From contig CAZNWE010000056.1 in NCBI GenBank assembly GCA_964576715.1, positions 1 through 29,381 of the forward strand: DNA of 29,381 bases, given 5' to 3'. A program made the position numbers and the translations under genes. How positions within the stretch are numbered: position 1 is the stretch's first letter; each line of letters starts with the position of its first letter. Positions 1 through 8,122 of the stretch are shown here, piece after piece. Source of the stretch: SLRI01 sp964576715 (lineage in GTDB: Bacteria > Pseudomonadota > Alphaproteobacteria > Geminicoccales > Geminicoccaceae). The notes beneath the pieces were generated by a model. The model saw nothing but the letters and a program-made list of their open reading frames with translations, searched no databases and was not told the DNA's origin.

Positions 1-57
1 CAGGCCCAACACCAACCATTTCGCACGGCACATCGCTGCTCTCCTCGATAGCTGGAC

Positions 58-101
58 AGCAAATAGCAAAGCCGGGGCAGGCTTGGTACCTGTCCCGGCT
101 T
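58..101 (-). terminator. Intrinsic terminator of the betaine methyltransferase gene
   Basis: On the minus strand an 8-bp arm (94-101 with 69-76), one A/C mismatch and a further 4 bp (89-92 with 78-81) enclose a 7-nt loop. The stem is followed by a T-rich tail (68 down to 58). It lies about 35 nt past the stop codon at 135 and fits a Rho-independent terminator for the gene at 135-1766. I see nothing recognisable in bases 1-57. Confidence 0.75.
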
Positions 102-134
102 CACAGGGCCGTCAACCGCGCCAAGTGGGCGGCT

Positions 135-1766
135 CTAGTCCAGAGGTTTCTCGGCGACCACGTAGAGCCAGCCGATGCTGCCGGTCAGGGCCTGGTCGAC
201 CCAGAACTTCAGGTTCCTGGACGTCCGATCGACCAGCTCCCTGCCGATCCGGTCCTCGAACTCGGGCCGGCGGCGCTCGAGCTCCTGGCGTACCCAGGCA
301 TAAGTCGGGGCGACGTTCGTGGACCAGTCCTCGACGATCTTCAGGTTGAAGCCGAGATTGAGCAGGCTGCGCTGGTAGTCTTCGGCATCCCACATCTCGG
401 GTGCGTTGACCCGTTCGTAGATGCGCTCGCGGATCTCGTCTGGGGTGCCGCTGCGCACCAGGATGTCGGTGAAGACGAGCCGGCCGCCGGGCTTGAGGAC
501 GCGATGCGCCTCGGCCAGGACTTGCGCCTTGTCGACGGCGTGGAGGAAGGCTTCCTGTGACCAGTACTGGTCGAAGCTGGCATCTGGGTGCCGCAGCTGG
601 TGGAAGTCGGCATAGGCGAAGCCGACCCGGTCCTCGAGCCCGGCCTTGCGCGTGAGCTCGGCCGCCCAGTCGAGCTCGCGCTCGGAGATGTTGGTGGCGA
701 GCACGTCGACGTCGAACCTCTTGGCGAGGTAGCGGGCCAGCGCCCCGTAGCCGCAGCCGACCTCGAGCAGCCTGGACCCGTTGCCGAGCTCGGCGCCTTC
801 CGCCATGCGTTGGTTGGAGCGGGCCATGGCAGCCTGCAGCGTTTCCTCGCCCGGCTTCTCGAAGTAGCCGAGATGGATGTTCTCGCCCCAGATCTCGCGA
901 TAGATCTGGTCGGCCGCCCCGTCGTAATAGCGCTTGGTCTCGTTCACGTAGCGCTCGGTCAGCTGCAGCTTGTCGGCTGGGCCGGTGTGGCGGATCGGCT
1001 TTTTCGGCTTGAAGGCGACCTGCTGGATGAAGTCAGGGTCGTAGTGGTCGTACGGTCGCTCGAAGTCACCATAGCGAGTGACGTCCATGAAGCCCGCGTC
1101 CTCCAGCAGGTGGGTCACGTAGTTCTGCTTCAGGGGATAGAGCTGGAGGTGGTGCTTCTCGCCGCTCGGGAAGGAATATTCGAACTTGACCATGGTGCGG
1201 GAGATGCGGATCGGGCGGACGTCGACGTTCTCGCCGGTGTAGTAGTATTTGTGCTTGCTGTTGTAGCCCTGGTCGAGGATGCTGTCGTAATTGCGATGGT
1301 CGAGCATCACGATGCCGCCCGGCTTCAGCACCTGGTAGATCGAGGCCAGGGCATCGCGCCTGGCCTCGTGCTCCTGCAGGTGGGTGAAGGCGTTGCCGAG
1401 GCAGATGACGGCATCGAAGGCGTTGTCGCCGAACAGCTTGTGCAACTCGAGCCAGTCGGCGACGCGGACGTCGTAGAGGGCCACACCGTGCGCGTTGGCG
1501 TTGGCTATGGTCTTCTCGACCATCGTCTCGGCACCGTCGGTGGCGGTCACCTTGAAGCCCGCTTGTGCCAGCTTGACGGCGTGAAAGCCGGTGCCCGTCG
1601 CGATGTCGGCGATGTGCTCGAAGCCGTAGGCGTCGAGGATGCGGTGAAAGAAGCGTGACTCGCTGTCCTCGCGGCCGTCCCAGCCGATCAGGTCGTCCCA
1701 ATTGTCGACGAACTCGCTGGTGTACTCGTTGCGGTAGGTGTCGTTGGCCAGAAGGTTGGTCGGCAA
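135..1766 (-). CDS. Fused glycine/sarcosine N-methyltransferase and dimethylglycine N-methyltransferase
   Basis: The product (543 aa) probably makes glycine betaine from glycine by three SAM-dependent N-methylations in the cytoplasm. The N-terminal half (about 1-255) is a GSMT-type methyltransferase with SAM motif DIATGTG at 54-60. The C-terminal half (about 275-543) is SDMT-like with a second SAM motif, LEVGCGYG, at 334-341. The two activities are separate genes in Ectothiorhodospira and fused in Actinopolyspora, so a fusion of this size is known. I chose the TTG start at 1766 because AAGGGAGAA lies just upstream, and the homologous part starts here; the frame is open further upstream to 1847 without a good ribosome site. 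The gene stands alone between irr and a terminator. Substrate specificity of each half is inferred from family resemblance. Confidence 0.85.
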   Translation of the reverse strand: MPTNLLANDTYRNEYTSEFVDNWDDLIGWDGREDSESRFFHRILDAYGFEHIADIATGTGFHAVKLAQAGFKVTATDGAETMVEKTIANANAHGVALYDVRVADWLELHKLFGDNAFDAVICLGNAFTHLQEHEARRDALASIYQVLKPGGIVMLDHRNYDSILDQGYNSKHKYYYTGENVDVRPIRISRTMVKFEYSFPSGEKHHLQLYPLKQNYVTHLLEDAGFMDVTRYGDFERPYDHYDPDFIQQVAFKPKKPIRHTGPADKLQLTERYVNETKRYYDGAADQIYREIWGENIHLGYFEKPGEETLQAAMARSNQRMAEGAELGNGSRLLEVGCGYGALARYLAKRFDVDVLATNISERELDWAAELTRKAGLEDRVGFAYADFHQLRHPDASFDQYWSQEAFLHAVDKAQVLAEAHRVLKPGGRLVFTDILVRSGTPDEIRERIYERVNAPEMWDAEDYQRSLLNLGFNLKIVEDWSTNVAPTYAWVRQELERRRPEFEDRIGRELVDRTSRNLKFWVDQALTGSIGWLYVVAEKPLD

Positions 1767-1959
1767 TGTCTTCTCCCTTCGATTGCCGGCAAGGCTCGCC
1801 GTTGCGGAACAGAGCCGGCCAAGGTCGCGCAGCCTGGCAGGGCGCAACCGTTGATGGAGGGCGACGTCGCTGGGAAAGGCGCAGAGGCGCGTGCTGGATC
1901 GCCACCCGTGTCGTTGTGACTGAACGCGAGTCGCAGGATCGCAAGAATGAGGCGAATTA

Positions 1960-2000
1960 GAAGCTATGAAACAAATTTAATTTTTGTTATGCTAATCGCT
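1960..2000 (-). promoter_or_regulatory. AT-rich island with inverted repeat upstream of the betaine gene
   Basis: The 299-nt gap between irr and the methyltransferase gene contains a conspicuous AT-rich stretch in an otherwise GC-rich region. At its centre an inverted repeat pairs AACAAA with TTTGTT (1970-1975 with 1983-1988). It lies about 200 nt upstream of the TTG start and could hold the promoter or an operator, for example an osmotically controlled one. I could not find a convincing -35/-10 pair, so the exact promoter is not assigned. Confidence 0.3.
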
Positions 2001-2065
2001 TATGGTGCAGCACGATGGTGCTTTGAGCCTTCTCGCACGGGTCAAACCTGCTGGCTCGGGCGCGA

Positions 2066-2503
2066 TCAATCCAGCGTCGTACTGCGCTTGGCGTTCCGGC
2101 TGTTCTTGATCCGTACCACGACATCGATCCGTTCGATTTCCTTGCCGGCCGGCGGCTCGGGAAGGTGCGTAATGGTCACCACATCGCTCGGGATGTCGTA
2201 GATTTCCCCGGTCGACTTGTCGAAATAGTGGCAGTGCGAGGACGGATCTGTATCGAAATAGGACTGGCCGGAACCGACCACGACCTCGCCCATCAGGCCC
2301 GCCTGGGTGAACTGGTTCAGCGTGTTGTAGATCGTCGCGAGCGAGACCGGGATCCCGGCCTGCCGAACCTCTTGAAACAGTTCTTCGGCCGTGACGTGGC
2401 GCGGGGCAGTGTCGAGCAGCATGCTCAAGATGGACAGCCGTTGCCGGGTGGGCCTGAGCCCTGCCCCCTTCAGTTGCCGCATTGCTTCCGCATACCGTCG
2501 CAT
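2066..2503 (-). CDS. irr: Irr-type iron response regulator (Fur superfamily)
   Basis: This 145-aa protein belongs to the Irr branch of the Fur family, which in alphaproteobacteria controls iron and haem genes according to haem status. The winged helix occupies about residues 10-80, with a recognition helix around SLATIYNTLNQF (54-65) and the family's GLRPTRQR segment at 15-22. The C-terminal part carries YFDTDPSSHCHYF (82-94) and the typical end PPAGKEIERIDVVVRIK. The haem-binding HHH motif of Irr is HCH (90-92) here. The N-terminal haem regulatory motif of Bradyrhizobium Irr is absent, as in many Irr proteins. I chose ATG 2503; an in-frame TTG at 2530 is an alternative. It sits downstream of the nitronate monooxygenase gene with a separate promoter candidate. 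Confidence 0.85.
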   Translation of the reverse strand: MRRYAEAMRQLKGAGLRPTRQRLSILSMLLDTAPRHVTAEELFQEVRQAGIPVSLATIYNTLNQFTQAGLMGEVVVGSGQSYFDTDPSSHCHYFDKSTGEIYDIPSDVVTITHLPEPPAGKEIERIDVVVRIKNSRNAKRSTTLD

Positions 2504-2542
2504 CGTCACCTGTCCAACGCCGCGTTTCAACGCCCCTATATC

Positions 2543-2563
2543 GGACCCAGATGGTCCATTATA
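2543..2563 (-). promoter_or_regulatory. Candidate irr promoter with overlapping palindrome
   Basis: A perfect TATAAT (2563 to 2558) lies upstream of irr. One base downstream is an inverted repeat GGACC-N5-GGTCC (2557 to 2543), placed where an operator would cover the start of transcription. No good -35 hexamer is found 16-18 nt upstream, and TTGACG (2576 to 2571) is only 7 nt away, so the promoter may need an activator or may not be real. Confidence 0.4.
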
Positions 2564-2587
2564 GCGAGTGCGTCAAGCGGATCGCGT

Positions 2588-3994
2588 TCAATGACCCGTC
2601 AGGATGCGCTGAACCAACTGCCGCACCGTCGGGATGAAGCCGTTGGCGTAGAACGGGTCTTCACGGAATTTGTGAGCGTTGTGGCCGGCGAACATCAGCT
2701 CGTTGTCGTGATCGCCGCGACCGTGCGCGATGTTCTGCAGGGTCTTTTGAATGCAGAAGGATCGCGGATCGACGGGCCGACCGGTGGCGTAGTCGCCGCG
2801 GTCTTTCCAGTTGCTGAAAGCGCAGTGGCTGAGGCAGCCCATGCAGTCCGCCTGATCGCGGCGGATCTGCCGCGCCCCTTCCGGGGTGACGAAGATCAAC
2901 GACTGATCGGGCGTGCGCATCGGCTGGCTGTAGCCCTCGGCGATCCATCCCTGGATGCGCTCGAGGTCGGCCTCGCTGACCCAGACGCCACGTCCGCCGC
3001 GGCCGTAGGCGAAGAAGCTGATGCGGCCGGCCGCCGCATCGCGCTCGTCGCTGACCGCCACCTGCCGCGCCGAGCGCTCGACCAGTTCACCAAGGAAGCG
3101 ATTGTTGACGGCTGAGGAATAGAAGCCTGTTGGACTGAAGCGGTGCAACAGGACGTCGTTGGGCAGGATGCTCATCAGCCGCTTCTTCCAGCCCTCGGGG
3201 ATCGGGCTTTCCCTCGTCAACAGCGGTCGGGTCCCGAATTGGAAGGCGATCGGGCCGAGCTCCTTGTTGCCGATCCAGTCTCGCCAATCCATCAAGTGCC
3301 AGACCCCGCCGGCCATGATGATCGGCACTTCGCCCAAGCCCAGCTTGCGCATCAGCTTGCGCAGCTCGTGGACGCGGGGATAGGGGTCCTCTGGCGCCCT
3401 CGGGTCTTCGCTGTTGGAGAGACCGTTATGGCCGCCGGCGCGCCACGGATCCTCGTAGACCACCGCGCCCAGCCAGTCGGACACCTTGCTGTAGGCGCGC
3501 TTCCAGAGCGCGTTGAAGGCCCGGGCCGAGGAGATGATCGGGTAGTAGTGCACCCCGTAGCTGGCGCAGATCTCGCCGAGGCGGTACGGCATGCCGGCGC
3601 CGCAGGTGACGCCGTGGATCATGCCCTTAGCCTGCTCGAGGGCGCCGGTGAGCACCCGCTCGCAGCCCCCCATCTCCCAGAGCACGTTCATGTGCAGCCG
3701 GCCCTCGCCGCCGCGTGTCTCGTGCGCGATGCGGGCCTGGCAAACGGCACCCCGGGTCGAGTAGTCGATCAGCTCTTCATGCCGCTCACGGCGGTCGCGA
3801 CCCTTGAAGACGAGCGGCACGTACTCGCCGTTGTCGTCGATGACATCGGCATTGACGCCCGAGAACGTGCCGACACCGCCAGCGGCAGCCCAGGCCCCGG
3901 CGCTGTGGCCGTTGCTGACCGCAACACCCTTGCCACCCTCGATCAACGGCCAGACTTCGTGCCCGGCCACAACGAGCGGACTGACGACACTCAT
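2588..3994 (-). CDS. Nitronate monooxygenase family flavoprotein with cysteine-rich C-terminus
   Basis: The 468-aa product resembles FMN-dependent nitronate monooxygenases (2-nitropropane dioxygenase family), which oxidise alkyl nitronates. The TIM-barrel part shows the AGGHNG motif (186-191) with the probable catalytic His189, the phosphate-binding IIMAGGVW (225-232), and FQFGTRPLL (251-259). It is longer than classical NMOs (about 320-380 aa). Residues from about 365 onward form an extension with a C-X2-C-X3-C motif (Cys384, 387, 391) and a fourth Cys414, which could bind an Fe-S cluster or metal (inference). The ATG at 3994 follows AAAGGGGAA. The gene starts 69 nt after pnp on the same strand, so it may be read through from the pnp transcript. 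The true substrate is not known from sequence. Confidence 0.75.
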   Translation of the reverse strand: MSVVSPLVVAGHEVWPLIEGGKGVAVSNGHSAGAWAAAGGVGTFSGVNADVIDDNGEYVPLVFKGRDRRERHEELIDYSTRGAVCQARIAHETRGGEGRLHMNVLWEMGGCERVLTGALEQAKGMIHGVTCGAGMPYRLGEICASYGVHYYPIISSARAFNALWKRAYSKVSDWLGAVVYEDPWRAGGHNGLSNSEDPRAPEDPYPRVHELRKLMRKLGLGEVPIIMAGGVWHLMDWRDWIGNKELGPIAFQFGTRPLLTRESPIPEGWKKRLMSILPNDVLLHRFSPTGFYSSAVNNRFLGELVERSARQVAVSDERDAAAGRISFFAYGRGGRGVWVSEADLERIQGWIAEGYSQPMRTPDQSLIFVTPEGARQIRRDQADCMGCLSHCAFSNWKDRGDYATGRPVDPRSFCIQKTLQNIAHGRGDHDNELMFAGHNAHKFREDPFYANGFIPTVRQLVQRILTGH

Positions 3995-4063
3995 GCTCGT
4001 TCCCCTTTCTGCTTCAGCACGCCGCCGGGACGGATGCTGACTGGGCGCCTGTTGCGGGCCGCC

Positions 4064-6253
<2,190 letters not shown>

Positions 6254-6288
6254 TCACATGACCTTTCTTGGGCCTGCAACAGCAGGCG

Positions 6289-6315
6289 GCCGGCCCATCA
6301 CCAGAACGGGCCGGC
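6289..6315 (-). promoter_or_regulatory. Hairpin in the pnp leader
   Basis: Perfect 8-bp arms (6289-6296 with 6308-6315, GCCGGCCC/GGGCCGGC) enclose an 11-nt loop, ending about 35 nt upstream of the pnp ATG. There is no T-run after it, so it is not an intrinsic terminator. By analogy with the RNase III-cleaved leader of E. coli pnp it may be an RNA processing and autoregulation site (inference). Confidence 0.5.
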
Positions 6316-6369
6316 GGGGCGCCACGATCAGCGCGGCAAATCGCCGGGAAGGAGCGCCTTGGCGCGGCG

Positions 6370-6639
6370 TCAACGGCGGAGGCCGAGCCGCTCGATCAGG
6401 GCCCGATAGCGCGGGCTGTCGTTGCGATTGAGGTAGTCGAGAAGCCGGCGGCGCTGACCGACCATCATCAGCAGGCCGCGTCGCGACGCGAAGTCCTTTT
6501 GATGGGTCTTGAGGTGCTCGGTCAGGTTGCCGATGCGCTCCGAGAGAATGGCGCACTGCACCTCCGGCGAGCCGGTATCCCCGTCGTGCGTGGCGAAGTC
6601 CTTAATCAGCGCGTGCTTGCGCTCCTGGGTGATCGACAT
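6370..6639 (-). CDS. rpsO: 30S ribosomal protein S15
   Basis: The 89-aa protein is full-length S15, a primary 16S rRNA-binding protein of the small subunit platform. The hallmark segments are HDGDTGSPEVQ near residue 20, HLKTHQKDFASRRGLL in the middle, and RRRLLDYL before the end. I chose the ATG at 6639 giving MSITQERK because GGAAGGA precedes it; the frame is open upstream but that part has no S15 homology. It lies 34 nt after truB and just upstream of pnp, as in many proteobacteria. Confidence 0.97.
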   Translation of the reverse strand: MSITQERKHALIKDFATHDGDTGSPEVQCAILSERIGNLTEHLKTHQKDFASRRGLLMMVGQRRRLLDYLNRNDSPRYRALIERLGLRR

Positions 6640-6673
6640 CGACTGGTCCTTCCAACTGACGGCCATCAGCCGT

Positions 6674-7591
6674 TCATGCGGTGAAAACGCGCAGCGGTGC
6701 CAGCTCGCCATCGTGGAGCCGACCCAAGGCGACCAGATCGCCATCGGCCAGCACCTTGATGGTTCCCCCTTCGACCGTCTCGCCCAGTACCAGGCGCGAT
6801 GAGATGCGGATGGGGTGACCAGAGCGGAGCCGCGCTGCTTGCGGCTCGGTCACGGCGAGCGCCGGGATGTCGGCCAGCGCCGTCGAGACCGATACTAAGA
6901 AGTCAGATAGCGCATCACGGGCAACAATTTCAACAAGAGGGTCGAGCCCGACGGCGGCCTCTGCGGTGAATGGTCCCACCGCCAGTCGCCTGAGCGCCGT
7001 CACGTGGCCGAGGCAACCGAGTTGTCGCCCGAGGTCGCGTGCCAGGGCCCGGATATAGGCACCTTTCCCGCAGGTCGCCTCGAAGACCGCGTGCTCGGCG
7101 TCAGGTCGCTCGAGCAGAACGATCTCGTCGAACCGCACCTCGCGTTCGGGCAGATCGACCACATCGCCGCGCCGTGCGATGTCATAGGCCCGCTCGCCGC
7201 CGATCTTGACCGCAGCGAAATCCGGCGGGCGCTGGCGGATGGTCCCCGTGAAGGACGGCAGGGCGGCCACGATCGCAGCGTCGGCGGGCCGTCCCTCGCT
7301 GGTCTCGCGGATCTCGCCCTCGCTGTCGTCGGTCGAGGTCGACGCCCCGAAACGCACGGTGAAGCGGTAGCGCTTGGCGGCATCCATGACGTACATCACG
7401 GTCTTCGTCGCCTCGCCCAGGGCGATCGGCAGCACACCGGTGGCCAACGGGTCGAGCGTGCCGCCATGCCCGGCTTTGTCCGCCTCGACCAGCCGCTTGA
7501 CCCGGTTGACGACATGGGTCGAGGTCATCCCGGCCGGCTTGTCGATGATCAGCCAGCCATTGATCCGCTTGCCCTTGCGCCGCCGCCTCAT
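6674..7591 (-). CDS. truB: tRNA pseudouridine55 synthase
   Basis: The 305-aa enzyme isomerises U55 in the T-loop of tRNAs. The catalytic Asp47 lies in GGTLDPLATGVL (43-54). The N-terminal NGWLIIDKPAGMTS, the central YRFTVRFGASTSTDD and the GAYIRALARDLG segment are all typical. The C-terminal part after about residue 230 looks like the small RNA-binding domain of TruB. The ATG overlaps the rbfA stop codon in an ATGA arrangement, implying translational coupling. Confidence 0.96.
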   Translation of the reverse strand: MRRRRKGKRINGWLIIDKPAGMTSTHVVNRVKRLVEADKAGHGGTLDPLATGVLPIALGEATKTVMYVMDAAKRYRFTVRFGASTSTDDSEGEIRETSEGRPADAAIVAALPSFTGTIRQRPPDFAAVKIGGERAYDIARRGDVVDLPEREVRFDEIVLLERPDAEHAVFEATCGKGAYIRALARDLGRQLGCLGHVTALRRLAVGPFTAEAAVGLDPLVEIVARDALSDFLVSVSTALADIPALAVTEPQAARLRSGHPIRISSRLVLGETVEGGTIKVLADGDLVALGRLHDGELAPLRVFTA

Positions 7592-8025
7592 CGCTCGTCG
7601 GACCCGTCGATGCGGCCGGCGATCGGATCGACGCTGTCGGCCGGTGCTCGATGCGGCTCGAGTCCTTGCTGCAGCAGGCTGTCGATGCGGGCGGCGTAGC
7701 TGAAGCTGGTATCGGCCTCGAACCGCAGCTTCGGCGCATATTTCAGGTTCATCTCGCGGGCCAACCGGCCGGCGAGCGCCGGTGCCACGCGTTCTAGCGC
7801 CGCGAGCGTCGCGGGCTGGGCGTCTTGGCCGAGTTCGGCGACGAACACCTGGGCTTGTCGCAGGTCCCGGCTCATGCGCACCTCGGATACCGTCACGTTG
7901 ACGGTCTCGAGATGCCGGTTGTGGAGATCGCCGCGCATCAGATGCTCGGCGAGCAGATGACGCATCTGCTCGCCGACCCTGAGTTGGCGCTGCGACGGTG
8001 CGGCAGCGGACTGTTGACGGGACAT
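7588..8025 (-). CDS. rbfA: 30S ribosome-binding factor A
   Basis: The 145-aa protein is a 16S rRNA maturation factor needed for processing of the 5' end and for growth in the cold. The KH-like fold is recognisable from QLRVGEQMRHLLAEHLMRGD (residues about 14-33), VNVTVSEVRMSRDLRQAQVFV, and LKYAPKLRFEADTSF. The ATG at 8025 has an AAAGG element 8 nt upstream. It follows infB by 97 nt and overlaps truB by 4 nt. The tail after about residue 120 is poorly conserved in the family. Confidence 0.95.
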   Translation of the reverse strand: MSRQQSAAAPSQRQLRVGEQMRHLLAEHLMRGDLHNRHLETVNVTVSEVRMSRDLRQAQVFVAELGQDAQPATLAALERVAPALAGRLAREMNLKYAPKLRFEADTSFSYAARIDSLLQQGLEPHRAPADSVDPIAGRIDGSDER

Positions 8026-8079
8026 TTGAAACGCCTTTGGCGAGAGCGCGCCACGCCGATTGGGCCGGACCCTGATCCG

Positions 8080-8097
8080 CGAGCCGGCGCCGGCTCG
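8080..8097. repeat. Perfect 18-bp palindrome in the infB-rbfA spacer
   Basis: The sequence CGAGCCGGCGCCGGCTCG reads identically on both strands. In RNA it can fold as a 7-bp stem with a 4-nt loop, or as an intermolecular duplex. No T-run follows on the minus strand, so it is not a simple terminator. It may be an RNA processing or stability element between infB and rbfA. Confidence 0.5.
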
Positions 8098-8122
8098 GAG
8101 CAGGCCGGCGCGCGGGACCGGG

